DNA from: [Bacillus] enclensis
GTDB lineage: Bacteria > Bacillota > Bacilli > Bacillales > Bacillaceae_B
Length of the DNA: 64,000 nt
Assembly: GCF_001456935.1 (NCBI RefSeq)
Contig: NZ_KQ758482.1
Span: 372,001 to 436,000 of the forward strand
Direction: 5' to 3'
Below, in pieces: positions 1 to 8,390 of this stretch (position 1 is its first letter; every line of letters starts with the position of its first letter). Both the position numbers and the translations under genes were made by a program. The notes under the pieces were generated by a model, which was given only the letters and a program-made list of their open reading frames with translations, searched no databases and had not been told where the DNA came from.

Positions 1-41
1 CGTAAACCTTCTAAAGGCAGCGTATGTTCAGCCAATTCCAT
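1..41 (-). CDS. CaiB/BaiF-family CoA-transferase, N-terminal fragment (cut by window edge)
   Basis: Only the first 13 codons are inside the window. They read MELAEHTLPLEGL, which ends with the LPLEGL(R) start typical of family III CoA-transferases (CaiB/BaiF), and an AGGAGGG ribosome binding site lies just upstream of the ATG at 41. Family members move CoA between carboxylic acids. Its divergence from a GntR regulator and an HMG-CoA-lyase-family gene suggests a shared pathway, for example hydroxymethylglutarate or citramalate breakdown; that role is inference. The family call rests on a very short stretch. Confidence 0.5.
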   Translation of the reverse strand, partial: MELAEHTLPLEGL

Positions 42-66
42 CCCTCCTGTTTGAATTTTCTTAATC

Positions 67-76
67 TTGTATACAA
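67..76. promoter_or_regulatory. GntR-type operator, copy 1
   Basis: Perfect 10-bp palindrome TTGTATACAA. It starts 20 bp (two helical turns) from copy 2 and lies just downstream of the CoA-transferase -10 box. FadR-subfamily GntR proteins commonly bind GTATAC-centred palindromes, so the neighbouring GntR gene is the likely binder. Confidence 0.6.
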
Positions 77-104
77 ATTTAAACGCTTGTATACAATAAG
101 TCAA
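76..104 (-). promoter_or_regulatory. Putative promoter of the CoA-transferase gene
   Basis: On the minus strand a -35 box TTGACT (104-99) and a -10-like box TAAATT (81-76) are 17 bases apart. One TTGTATACAA operator lies in the spacer and another starts at the downstream edge of the -10 box, a layout that fits repression. Confidence 0.45.
87..96. promoter_or_regulatory. GntR-type operator, copy 2
   Basis: Second perfect TTGTATACAA, exactly 20 bp from copy 1 and inside the -35/-10 spacer of the CoA-transferase promoter. Confidence 0.6.
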
Positions 105-151
105 TAACTTATTTAAAAAAGGGTAAATAGACCGCTTACATCATAAAAATA

Positions 152-180
152 TTGTGTTTTCTAAATAGTTTGTATACAAT
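152..180 (+). promoter_or_regulatory. Putative promoter of the GntR-lyase operon with overlapping operator
   Basis: A -35-like TTGTGT (152-157) and -10-like TACAAT (175-180) are 17 bases apart. The third TTGTATACAA (170-179) overlaps the -10 box, suggesting autorepression by the GntR protein. The implied transcript would begin only about 10 bases before the start codon, so the true promoter may differ. Confidence 0.4.
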
Positions 181-197
181 GGACGTGAGGTGTTGAC

Positions 198-845
198 ATG
201 GATGCATACGAATACATAAAAGGGGCCATTATCGACGGGAAGTTCGAACCGGGCATGAGATTGGGTGAGGAATTTCTCGCAAAGGAATTAAACTTGAGCA
301 GAACCCCCATCCGGGAGGCAATCAAACATTTGGAATCAGACGGGCTGGTCGTTCCGTTAAAACGCGGGGTCGGAGTCCGGAACTTCACAACAGAAGACAT
401 CCGTCAGATTTATGATCTTCGGACGATCCTGGAAGGATATGCTGCGAGTCAGGCTGCCATCTACAGGACGGATGACGACATCCGGAAAATGGAAGAAGCA
501 AACATCGTCTATGAAAGAGTCATCAATGAACATGTGGAGTCGGATATGGACAGCATCAAAGAAATCGTAGCCGTCAATCAACGATTCCACGAAGTCATCA
601 TTCAAGCATCGAACAATGCTCATATCCACTTTCATCTCTCAAAGGTCGTGGTGGTTCCCATTGTATATAGATCATTTTACTGGTATAACGATTATCAACT
701 TAAACAATCACTTGAGGTTCACAAAACAATCCTTCAAGCAATTCGCAATAAAGAGCCGGAGCGGGCGAAAATTGCGATGCACGAGCATATCTATCAAGGC
801 CGCGATCATGTGTTGAAGCATTTGCAAGAGATAAAAAATAGTTGA
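198..845 (+). CDS. GntR-family transcriptional regulator, FadR subfamily
   Basis: 215-residue regulator. The N-terminal winged helix (about residues 1-70) carries the usual LSRTPIREAI recognition segment. The C-terminal all-helical FCD domain has histidines in NQRFHE and MHEHI contexts that usually bind a metal or carboxylate ligand. It probably represses itself, the downstream lyase and the divergent CoA-transferase through three TTGTATACAA sites, with an acyl-CoA or organic acid as effector; the effector is inferred. The ATG at 198 follows a modest GAGGTG site. The lyase gene begins 18 bases after its stop, so the two are one operon. Confidence 0.85.
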   Translation: MDAYEYIKGAIIDGKFEPGMRLGEEFLAKELNLSRTPIREAIKHLESDGLVVPLKRGVGVRNFTTEDIRQIYDLRTILEGYAASQAAIYRTDDDIRKMEEANIVYERVINEHVESDMDSIKEIVAVNQRFHEVIIQASNNAHIHFHLSKVVVVPIVYRSFYWYNDYQLKQSLEVHKTILQAIRNKEPERAKIAMHEHIYQGRDHVLKHLQEIKNS

Positions 846-863
846 TTAAGAGGAGGAAAAGAA

Positions 864-1748
864 ATGATTGAGATCTGTGAGGTTGGTCCAAGGGATGGTC
901 TGCAAAATGAGTGCAAGATGGTTACAACAAAAGATAAAGTAGAACTGATTAATCAATTGATTGAAGCAGGAATCACCTACATTGAAGCCGTTTCATTTGT
1001 TAATCCAAAAGTCGTTCCCCAGATGGCTGATGCAGAAGAAGTTCTCCTCCAGCTCCCGAAAGACAAGGGTGTCAAATATGGAGGGCTAGTCCTCAGCCGC
1101 TCGGGTCTCACTCGCGCTCTTCAAACGGATATCGATTATTTACACGTCGTCACGACAACGAGCGACACATTCAATCTGAGAAATGCAAAACGAACGGTCG
1201 ATCAGGCCGTCTCAGAATTAAGCGAAGTCATCAAAGAAGGCGTCCAGGCGAATAAAAAGGCCGTCGGTGTCCTCGGCACTGCATTCGGCTGCCCTTTCGA
1301 AGGCGAAGTTTCCCTCGAAAAAGTATTATTCACAGCGGATGAATTTATGAAAGCCGGCTGTACAGAACTTACTCTAGCTGATACTACAGGTATGGCAAAT
1401 CCAATCCAAGTTCAGACTGTCGTTCACGCCTTCAAAGACCAATTCGGCGAAGATCTGTCATTGGGTCTCCACTTTCATAACACACGCGGCCTCGGCCTTG
1501 CTAATACTCTAGCAGGCTATCAAGCCGGCGTCCGCCGATTTGACTCTTCCATCGCCGGCATGGGAGGCTGTCCATTCGCCCCTAAAGCTGTCGGCAACGT
1601 GTGTACGGAAGATATGGTCAATATGTTTCATGGCATGGGCATTGAAACGAATACCAACCTTGAAAAGCTTTTGGAAACGTCTAAGTGGCTGGAAGGTATT
1701 ATGGGGCGGCCGTTGGATGGGATGTTGATGAAGGCAGGGATTGCTTAA
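864..1748 (+). CDS. Hydroxymethylglutaryl-CoA lyase family protein
   Basis: 294-residue TIM-barrel enzyme of the HMGL-like family. It opens with EVGPRDGLQNE, the metal and substrate site found in HMG-CoA lyases. Near residue 235 it has the signature loop GMGGCPFAPKAVGN, which holds the catalytic cysteine. HMG-CoA lyase splits HMG-CoA into acetyl-CoA and acetoacetate in leucine breakdown. Close relatives act on citramalyl-CoA, and the divergent CoA-transferase leaves that option open. An AGGAGG site at 850-855 supports the ATG. Co-transcribed with the upstream GntR gene. Length is normal for bacterial members. Confidence 0.85.
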   Translation: MIEICEVGPRDGLQNECKMVTTKDKVELINQLIEAGITYIEAVSFVNPKVVPQMADAEEVLLQLPKDKGVKYGGLVLSRSGLTRALQTDIDYLHVVTTTSDTFNLRNAKRTVDQAVSELSEVIKEGVQANKKAVGVLGTAFGCPFEGEVSLEKVLFTADEFMKAGCTELTLADTTGMANPIQVQTVVHAFKDQFGEDLSLGLHFHNTRGLGLANTLAGYQAGVRRFDSSIAGMGGCPFAPKAVGNVCTEDMVNMFHGMGIETNTNLEKLLETSKWLEGIMGRPLDGMLMKAGIA

Positions 1749-1835
1749 ACCAAAGGGACAGGTACTACTGGTTTTAATTAACCAGAAACGGTTTATACCA
1801 ATTTGAAACCGCCTCCCCACTCTTAGAACAAAAAA

Positions 1836-1874
1836 GAAAACGGCGTTGACCAACAAAAAGTCAACGCCGTTTTC
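1836..1874 (-). terminator. Rho-independent terminator of the histidine kinase gene
   Basis: Perfect 15-bp stem (1836-1850 with 1860-1874) and 9-base loop. It abuts the kinase stop codon and is followed on the minus strand by a run of T. It may also stop weak read-through from the lyase side. Confidence 0.85.
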
Positions 1875-3128
1875 TCATGCCTGGACACTCGGAAACTCAA
1901 TCACAAACTCCGTCCCCACCCCTTCCTCACTTTCCACACGAATCTTCCCGTTAAAGGATCGGATGATTTGGTAACTGACCATCATCCCGAGTCCCGTTCC
2001 ATTTTCTTTTAAAGAATAATAGGGGGATCCAATTCGCTGGACCTGTTTCGGGTTCATGCCGACTCCCTGGTCCTTAACGGTGATCCTGATGTGTCCATCG
2101 ATGGTTTGGTGACAAGATAGCGATACGGTTCCGCCATTCGGCATGGACTCCACTGCATTTTTCAAGAAATTGAGCAGGGATTGGTTCAGTTTCTGGGGAT
2201 CTGCTTTCATCCAGCAGTCATCCTGGATGTCTATTTGTAATTCAACCTGGTGATTTACGTTGAAGGTTTGAATAAGCGCAGCTGTCCGTTTTAATTGTTC
2301 ACTGACATTGATGGTGCCATATGTACTGTTGGAGGGTTTGCCTAAAGCGAGAAAGTCGTGGATGATTTCATTCGCGCGGTCTAATTCTTCAATCGACAAT
2401 TTGATGTATTCTTTCTGGCGATAAGGGAGGTCGGGATCATCGAGGAGCTGCAGAAATCCCCTGCTCACCTGCATAGGATTTCGGATTTCATGGGCAAACA
2501 CACCGGTGAGTTCACTGATCACCCTGAATCTTTCCGTGTCCTGGACCTCCAGCCTGAGCTCGTGGATCTCATGGATTTTCTCGATCAACACGGTACAGAA
2601 CCCCGTGACGGCAATAGTAAAAATCAGATGAATGACCTGCACTTTCAATACAGGGATGGAGAATCCATTCATGCCCCCAAATACCATCATGCCGCAGAGA
2701 CAGTACAGGAACGATAATCCAGTTGCAATCATGATTCTTCGATCCCTGTTCACTCGTAAAAATAATCGCTGCACGTAAAAAATAACAGGGAGCGTAAGGA
2801 TGAGCACATCGACCGTCGTCACAACCCCCATGCTGATTCCGAAAGTCAGGCGGTAAAGAATGATGAGGAATGACAAAAACACGCCGGGCCAAACTCCGAG
2901 GTATAACGTCCCGAATAACAGAGGGATAAACCGAATATCGAGTCGTGCGCCTCCGCCGTATTCCACGGGAAAGGACATGCACAATAGGATGGACACTCCC
3001 CACAAAAGGGTCATGAACATCTTAATTGCCCGGTCCTCTTTCACCTTCTCCAGAATAAACGTAAAGTAACTGAAGATAGGGATAACCATTAATGTAAACT
3101 GCAGCAGGAAATCTTTCAGTATACTCAT
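1875..3128 (-). CDS. Membrane sensor histidine kinase, KinB/sporulation-kinase-like
   Basis: 417 residues. The first ~185 residues form several hydrophobic segments resembling the 5TM-LytS/YhcK type sensor of KinB. A HisKA domain follows with phospho-acceptor His213 in FAHEIRNPMQ, then an HATPase domain with N box (NFLKNAVESM), DQGVGM and GTGLGM boxes. The H-box region resembles sporulation kinases that feed Spo0F. No response regulator gene is adjacent, which fits an orphan phosphorelay kinase. The ligand is not evident. Monocistronic, with a strong terminator directly after the stop. Confidence 0.82.
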   Translation of the reverse strand: MSILKDFLLQFTLMVIPIFSYFTFILEKVKEDRAIKMFMTLLWGVSILLCMSFPVEYGGGARLDIRFIPLLFGTLYLGVWPGVFLSFLIILYRLTFGISMGVVTTVDVLILTLPVIFYVQRLFLRVNRDRRIMIATGLSFLYCLCGMMVFGGMNGFSIPVLKVQVIHLIFTIAVTGFCTVLIEKIHEIHELRLEVQDTERFRVISELTGVFAHEIRNPMQVSRGFLQLLDDPDLPYRQKEYIKLSIEELDRANEIIHDFLALGKPSNSTYGTINVSEQLKRTAALIQTFNVNHQVELQIDIQDDCWMKADPQKLNQSLLNFLKNAVESMPNGGTVSLSCHQTIDGHIRITVKDQGVGMNPKQVQRIGSPYYSLKENGTGLGMMVSYQIIRSFNGKIRVESEEGVGTEFVIEFPSVQA

Positions 3129-3248
3129 CCGGGCACCATTCGCCTTCTGTTCTAGGTATCTTCTATTTTAGCAAAATTCAGAAACTTTGGGTACTTGGGG
3201 CCTATTATTTTGAAAAAACCGAATTGCCTGTCCCTATGTCTTTCTTTT

Positions 3249-3294
3249 AAAAGAAAAAGTAGAGTGGGAACCGTCCCATCTCTACCTCAAATTC
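3249..3294. repeat. Family A intergenic repeat, copy 1 (short)
   Basis: Contains the GGAACCGTCCC core with GTAGAG and CTCTAC arms that can pair. It lies just past the stop of the FAD-oxidoreductase gene (minus strand) and could act as its terminator. Confidence 0.55.
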
Positions 3295-3318
3295 TCTTTA
3301 TATAGATACACGACACCT

Positions 3319-4800
3319 TCACTTATCATCCCCCATAACACTCCTAGCCGCATAATACCCACTAAGAACCGATGACAACGTCCCCGGCCCCGGAAAGACC
3401 TGTTCGCCGGCAATGTACAACTGCGGCAGTGAAGACCGGACACTTTTCGGCCTGGTGATGGCATTTCGAACGGTGAACGGATAGCCCCCGACGGCCCTTT
3501 TTCCGATATAGCGCTCATAGGTCAGGGGAGTGCCCGCTTCTGCATACAGGAGGTTCTCTTTTACCGGGATGACCTTCCCGATCTCGGCGAGGATCTCTTC
3601 TGTCACCCTCTCCTTGATTTGTTTATACTCATCCTCTGTATACCCCGACCAGCTCTCCAATTCAGTATGCAGCGAGACCGTCATCATCACCTCCCCTTCC
3701 ACCAATTCACCTTTTCGGTCAACAGCATGATTGAAGGTGACATAAACAGGTCCATGGGTGTTTGCTCTGAGAGTGTGAGAATCCAGGCTCGGAACGATTT
3801 GATAAGCGAAAGGGAGTGTCTTTTCCTTTAACTTCCCGCTCAACCCTTCACTAGACAAAATGGCATCGACCCGAAAGGCTCCCCAGGAAAACTCTTCCCC
3901 ACTCTCATAGCTCGTTCCCTCCCCGAAGGAGATGCCTGAATTGTTGATCACAAAGTCGAAGGAAGACGTACATTTACGACTGGTCACACGCCATTGTTTC
4001 CGGCTTTCTTCATAGACAAGGCTTTCAACCGGAGAGACTTTCATGATCTCGCCGCCGAGATCTTTAATGTGATGAGCCATTGCTTTTCCCAGCTGGCCCA
4101 TACCGTTTTCTATAAAAAAACTGCCTCTGCGGTAAATCGTCAGAGCCAGACTTGATGGAAGCAACGCTGCCTCCGTGACATCCGTCTGCACCGCATCAAG
4201 AAGCTGAGCGTTCAGTAATTGCCGCAACGGCTCATACGATTCAAGATCATATTTTCTCATGAGATCTTCCACTGTATACAGCGCATACCGCGCCAAGCGG
4301 GCCATTGAAATCGGATGCCGTACAGCGTGAAGAGGCAGGCTTCCCAAGTCATAACGTTTTCTGACGGGCAGCGAAACCCTGCTTTCTGTCACAGCCAGGA
4401 CATCATCACTTATTCGTTGAAGAGCCTCCCAGAACCTGACCACATCCGCGCTTCTCGGCTGAAATGCTTCCTTCAGTTCCTGTGTCCATAACGCCGGACT
4501 TTTCACGACCGAAACCTTCCCTTCCGGCAAAATGACATCCATGGGGTGAAGCAGTTCCTCCGCAGGCAGGTCGATATCCAGCTCGTTCAACACGGTTCTC
4601 AACAAGCCCTTTTCCTCCAAGCCAAACGCAATCGTCGCGCCTGTCGGAAACTTCCGGCCCCTCCGGACATACCACCCTGCTGAACCTCCAACAGTCGTCG
4701 CCTTCTCAAGGACCGTCACCTTATACCCTGCTTTCGCCAAATAAGCAGCCGCCGTCAATCCGCCCACACCCGCACCAATAATACAAACCGACTTAGACAA
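3319..4800 (-). CDS. CrtI-like FAD-dependent oxidoreductase (phytoene desaturase/isomerase family)
   Basis: 493-residue flavoprotein. It begins almost directly with the dinucleotide-binding motif IIGAGVGGLTAAAYL, followed by an EKATTVGG segment. The C-terminus ends with YIAGEQVFPGPGTLSSVLSG, a typical FAD-contacting end of the CrtI/CrtISO superfamily. Members desaturate or isomerise carotenoids and related lipids; the substrate here is unknown because no phytoene synthase is nearby. I place the start at TTG 4800 because a full GGAGGTGATC site lies 7 bases upstream. An in-frame ATG at 4854 would add 18 residues that do not look like family sequence. Appears monocistronic. Confidence 0.78.
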   Translation of the reverse strand: MSKSVCIIGAGVGGLTAAAYLAKAGYKVTVLEKATTVGGSAGWYVRRGRKFPTGATIAFGLEEKGLLRTVLNELDIDLPAEELLHPMDVILPEGKVSVVKSPALWTQELKEAFQPRSADVVRFWEALQRISDDVLAVTESRVSLPVRKRYDLGSLPLHAVRHPISMARLARYALYTVEDLMRKYDLESYEPLRQLLNAQLLDAVQTDVTEAALLPSSLALTIYRRGSFFIENGMGQLGKAMAHHIKDLGGEIMKVSPVESLVYEESRKQWRVTSRKCTSSFDFVINNSGISFGEGTSYESGEEFSWGAFRVDAILSSEGLSGKLKEKTLPFAYQIVPSLDSHTLRANTHGPVYVTFNHAVDRKGELVEGEVMMTVSLHTELESWSGYTEDEYKQIKERVTEEILAEIGKVIPVKENLLYAEAGTPLTYERYIGKRAVGGYPFTVRNAITRPKSVRSSLPQLYIAGEQVFPGPGTLSSVLSGYYAARSVMGDDK

Positions 4801-4934
4801 GGGATCACCTCCGCTCCTTGCTTCCCGCAAGCAATGTTCGTTGTTAGTTGCCATTAGTATACCTTAATAGACCTGGGATGATAAAAATGGAGGTGCTGTG
4901 ATTGCTGACTTACGTTAACCTTGGGACCTTTTAT

Positions 4935-5042
4935 TTTGTATAACGAGAAAAGTAGAGCGGGAACAGACCCTACTCTACCCTACTTTTCATAGTGAGCAAT
5001 TTTCCCAAGAAGAGATGAAAAGCAGAGTGTGAACCGTCCTAC
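4935..5042. repeat. Family A intergenic repeat, long form, copy 2
   Basis: A ~105-bp element containing AAAGTAGAGCGGGAACAG, a GTGAGCAATTTTCCCAAGAA segment and GAACCGTCC. It aligns over most of its length with the long element at 10488-10610. Confidence 0.6.
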
Positions 5043-5051
5043 TCACAACTT

Positions 5052-5092
5052 ACATCAAACCAGAAAACCACATCCCCAGCGTAGTCCCAACA
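5052..5092 (-). pseudogene. Tiny fragment of a DUF819 gene 3' end
   Basis: Positions 5060-5090 share 31 identical bases with 17731-17761, the 3' end of a broken DUF819 copy, and differ at three positions from the intact gene end at 20538-20568. On the minus strand the intact sequence encodes the last residues of the DUF819 protein. The scrap lies between two family A repeats. Confidence 0.6.
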
Positions 5093-5098
5093 TGGAAG

Positions 5099-5150
5099 AA
5101 CGGGGACGGGGACGGTTCTTGTATTTTGGAAGCAAAAGAACCGTCCCCCA
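5099..5150. repeat. Family A intergenic repeat, copy 3
   Basis: GGGGACGGTTCTTG arm and a matching AAGAACCGTCCCCC arm enclose a short spacer with GGAAGCAAAAG. It can form a strong hairpin. Positioned just past the stop of the RES-domain gene. Confidence 0.6.
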
Positions 5151-5210
5151 TGCTGCATTAGCATTTAAACTATGTTTTAATAAGTCTCAGACAAAAGTAC
5201 AAGTATATAA

Positions 5211-6290
5211 TTAACTATTTACTTTTCCTACAGATACTACTGAGCTTAAAAACCTCTCAAATTTACCAAAGTCTGTTTTACCATATTGTATTGAGGGCAC
5301 ACCCTCAATTTCTAATTGTTTTTCATGAGTATATTCTTCACCAGAAGGTAAACCTTGGGAATTATGAATCTCAAAAAACTGCCATGGAATACCTGGAGTT
5401 AGTTCAAAATAATCCAATAATTCTTTACAATGCCCTTCTTCTTCAACAGTTTTGGCAGGAAAAACATAGTTGTGATGTAACAAATAGTTATTTGGTGAAT
5501 ATGATGTATTCACTGATAGGTACCTAATACCATCAAACTCTTTTTCATTTGTTACATACTGAAGTAATAGTTGAGGAATAATATATTCTGGCTTAAATGG
5601 GTGATTTTTCTTATTTACTTTTACTGAGCTAGCTGCAATAAGTGGCCATAATAAAAAATATGTCTTTAGTATATTTTCGACGAGAGCATTTTCACCCTTC
5701 TTAAGTTTTTGATCGCAATATTTAGCAATAAATAACGGTGGTATTCCTAAATCTATTAAAGTAAGTGTTTTTCTACTTTTATACATAGAACAATTAAGAT
5801 TCTTGAAATTCGGTCTATTCATTTCTTCCCAACAGACGTATAATGTACTCCCTAAATATATCGAAGGTAAACCCGGTATACTAAATCTCTGTGTACTAAC
5901 TAATGACCTTAACTCAAAAGGAATATGGAACATTTCCCCTCTGGTAAAATTATGACTACTTCCGCCATTATTCTCTCTTATACGAAAATAAGTTAAGGAG
6001 CTTTCAGCTATGTTCAATCCAGTAAGTTCCTTCTCAATATCATTTAGTACATCACTAAAGTCATGATAGGCTGATGCGGGATTTCCTTTAAAATATTCAA
6101 GTACTGCATTACTAACGGCATAACTTACAGTTTTAATTTTTGCTGTAGTATCACTTCCCAAATTATGCTCTAGTTGTTCTACCGCAATTCTATAACCCTC
6201 TAAATAGTTTGAAATATAGTTAAAAAAATCACCCTCATAGGTTAAAGGCAATTTCATATTCTCTTCTAAGTACTCAACACACTTATCCAT
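5211..6290 (-). CDS. RES-domain protein with HEPN-like N-terminal region
   Basis: 359 residues. The C-terminal two thirds carry RES features: FRIRENN, GEMFHIPFELRSLV, RFSIPGLPSIYLG and CWEEM, the arginine- and glutamate-containing blocks of this family. Characterised RES proteins are NAD+-degrading toxins. The helical N-terminal ~115 residues resemble the HEPN/RES-type N-terminal domain and may hold substrate specificity or control. It follows the HEPN gene by 73 bases in the same direction and probably shares its transcript. Unlike classic RES-Xre toxin pairs, no Xre antitoxin is adjacent. Composition is more AT-rich than the flanks, suggesting acquisition. RES family confident; defence role inferred. 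Confidence 0.7.
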   Translation of the reverse strand: MDKCVEYLEENMKLPLTYEGDFFNYISNYLEGYRIAVEQLEHNLGSDTTAKIKTVSYAVSNAVLEYFKGNPASAYHDFSDVLNDIEKELTGLNIAESSLTYFRIRENNGGSSHNFTRGEMFHIPFELRSLVSTQRFSIPGLPSIYLGSTLYVCWEEMNRPNFKNLNCSMYKSRKTLTLIDLGIPPLFIAKYCDQKLKKGENALVENILKTYFLLWPLIAASSVKVNKKNHPFKPEYIIPQLLLQYVTNEKEFDGIRYLSVNTSYSPNNYLLHHNYVFPAKTVEEEGHCKELLDYFELTPGIPWQFFEIHNSQGLPSGEEYTHEKQLEIEGVPSIQYGKTDFGKFERFLSSVVSVGKVNS

Positions 6291-6363
6291 TTTTTACCTC
6301 TATTCTATGTATCATATGTTTTAAAATTTATAGTAAAAGATAAATATACTTCTTTTGTTGTTA

Positions 6364-7602
6364 TCAAAATAAATATTCAGGTAAAAGTCCATCAATTTCT
6401 TCATTAATTTTCTTATACTCATCAACCAACTGTGGATTTTCCTTAAACATATCATTTAATGCCTCTTGCAATTTCCAAGGATGTGACGAAGTCATAAATG
6501 TATTGTTACAAGCTTTTACTATTACTTCATCAAGTCCATATCTCTTTATATATTGCACAATTAAATATTTATTTTCTCTTGCCCAATCGAAGTTATTTAT
6601 TTTTATATCAACAAATGCTAATTTATAAAACAAACCAAAAAATCCCGAATTTTCTAACACGGTGATGTCGGCTTCTTCAGCTTGCCTAAATAAATCTGTA
6701 TTTATTTTATTAGTTACAGTAGACACAAATTCCCTTAGTTGATTTTCAGGTATTAAATCATTCCTTAGCAATCCCAAAACAATTTTATAGTGCGTAAAAG
6801 AATTGTAAATTTTATTTGTCCATATAGTTCGAATAAAGCCAGGGTCATCGCAAAAGAAACTTATTTTACTGGGGTCATATATTAATATTTCTAAGAGTAA
6901 GTTATCCCTTTCCTTTAAAAATCCTAACAACACTTCCCTATTTTCTTCTTCAAGAGTAAATAATTGTTTCCATATATTTAAATTGAAATCTATCTCAGTC
7001 TTATCAAATTCATATATTACACTCAATATTTCTTTTAAATCTGTATTAGATTCAATAGAAGATGGAATATCTTCTATTATTGGTTTTGGGTCCTCATCTC
7101 TAGGTGTATAGTTTTTATCATAAAATAATTTGATTTTTTCGATCAAAGACTCTTTACCTCCATTAACATTAAATTTTGAAAGGCTTGATCGAATAAAAAG
7201 CCAGAAGGTTTCAACATGACTTGCATCAATTATATTGCTTTTTGCATGCGCACAATCATTCCTTCTATCCTTCCAGTAGGTATACTGTCTCTTCATTTCT
7301 TCTGATAGATTGAAGATACTAGTCGGCTGGTTTCTATCAATATTTGAAATTATAGATCTATCCCACTTATCATCATCTCTTAATTCTTGTTGAATATTAA
7401 TCCAAAGCCCTTCTGGTATACCGGGTGGCCTATTAGATTGTAACATTCTTTCCTTAATGATATTTTGAAATGCTATAAAGGAAAACAAGAGTGCAGCTTT
7501 ATATGCTTCACCCTTATAGCATATAAAAGCTTCGTCAATTAATCGAGTAGTTCTAACTGATATATTTTGATTGTAAATCCATTCTCTAAATTGTATTTTC
7601 AA
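6364..7602 (-). CDS. HEPN-domain protein, partner of the RES gene
   Basis: 412 residues of unknown family. The N-terminal ~160 residues look like a HEPN fold: a helix with FICYKGEAYKAALLFSFIAF and, at residues 114-119, RNDCAH, which fits the R-X4-H catalytic motif of HEPN ribonucleases. The rest is helical with no recognised motif. I choose TTG 7602 because GGGAGG (7615-7610) sits 7 bases upstream; an ATG at 7701 would add 33 residues without such a site. It lies upstream of the RES gene in an apparent two-gene operon. A toxin or abortive-infection role is likely from the motifs but unproven. Confidence 0.6.
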   Translation of the reverse strand: MKIQFREWIYNQNISVRTTRLIDEAFICYKGEAYKAALLFSFIAFQNIIKERMLQSNRPPGIPEGLWINIQQELRDDDKWDRSIISNIDRNQPTSIFNLSEEMKRQYTYWKDRRNDCAHAKSNIIDASHVETFWLFIRSSLSKFNVNGGKESLIEKIKLFYDKNYTPRDEDPKPIIEDIPSSIESNTDLKEILSVIYEFDKTEIDFNLNIWKQLFTLEEENREVLLGFLKERDNLLLEILIYDPSKISFFCDDPGFIRTIWTNKIYNSFTHYKIVLGLLRNDLIPENQLREFVSTVTNKINTDLFRQAEEADITVLENSGFFGLFYKLAFVDIKINNFDWARENKYLIVQYIKRYGLDEVIVKACNNTFMTSSHPWKLQEALNDMFKENPQLVDEYKKINEEIDGLLPEYLF

Positions 7603-7782
7603 TTTATAACCTCCCACATTTTTCTTTGAAATAATAAATTTCAGGTTCAATAAATAGACAAAAAAACATTCTATTTTTATAATACCATTTATTGGTTTCA
7701 AGGATAATTTTTTCGATTAATAATTCGAAACCTATTGAATTATTCGTGAATTTAAGGTTTCACGAGGGGAGGAATAAAATTT

Positions 7783-8028
7783 ATGGAATTGGAAGTAATG
7801 GAAGTAATCAAACAAAACTTAGAATCATTATATATCGAATAATTTGATGGCTTATACTTAGAGCATCAATTAAAAATAATGGTATATAAAACTATTTAAA
7901 CAAAGTAAGATAACTGATACCAAATGGTCAGAGTTAATCTTGATGCTTAATGTAAATATGCGACTGCTGAAGATTATAATTTGAAAATCAAGTAATTTGC
8001 TGAACAGAATAAAGAAGATGGTAATTAG
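7783..8028 (+). pseudogene. Decayed small gene of about 80-90 codons
   Basis: A good GGGGAGGAAT site precedes ATG 7783, which opens MELEVMEVIKQNLESLYIE and then hits TAA. The same frame continues as FDGLYLEHQLKIMVYK. Later pieces in other frames (SKITDTKWSELILMLNVNM, then ATAEDYNLKIK-stop-FAEQNKEDGN) end with TAG at 8026-8028. Together they look like one small protein broken by in-frame stops and frameshifts. A terminator-like hairpin follows. The family is not recognised. Confidence 0.4.
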
Positions 8029-8059
8029 GAAGCTAACTTCACTACATACCATCTTCTTT
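8011..8059 (+). terminator. Terminator-like hairpin after the decayed small gene
   Basis: 13-bp stem (8011-8023 with 8047-8059) followed by TTCATT on the plus strand. The loop contains a smaller GAAG/CTTC pairing. Confidence 0.6.
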
Positions 8060-8140
8060 TCATTAGTTGTTTTTCTTAATAATTTGACTAACTTTATATC
8101 TCTCACTACTTAAAATAAAAGGTACCTGTGCATGTTAACT

Positions 8141-8206
8141 GGGGACGGTTCTCATCCTACTTTTTTGTATAACGAGAAAAGTAAAGCCGGAACCGTCCCT
8201 CACTCT
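8141..8206. repeat. Family A intergenic repeat, copy 4
   Basis: GGGGACGGTTCTCATCCTAC, then TTTTTTGTATAACGAGAAAAGTA, then GGAACCGTCCC. A textbook copy with both arms, downstream of the YgjP-like peptidase gene. Confidence 0.65.
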
Positions 8207-8390
8207 AGAAGTCGCTGTCTGTTTGGGACATCCTTTCTGGTGTTTTTACTGACTTACCCGCATGGATAAACGGATCTTCCCACTAGAAAAGCGGGCTGAA
8301 TGATAAATACATTCCTGCTGGCTTCTTTACCCTCACCCGCCCCCTCAGCAAATCTTTCGGCAAACCAGATTACACTACTATCCCAACCTG

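Noticed and set aside
2569-3003. 144-codon frame in the same direction as the histidine kinase
   Set aside because: Different frame over the membrane part of the kinase; the kinase frame has all expected motifs.
5029-5214. Plus-strand small frame at 5.0-5.2 kb
   Set aside because: Made up of two repeat elements and the DUF819 scrap.
7870-8106. 78-codon minus-strand frame between the HEPN gene and the YgjP-like gene
   Set aside because: Low-complexity hydrophobic translation, no ribosome binding site, and it overlaps a plus-strand decayed gene and its terminator.
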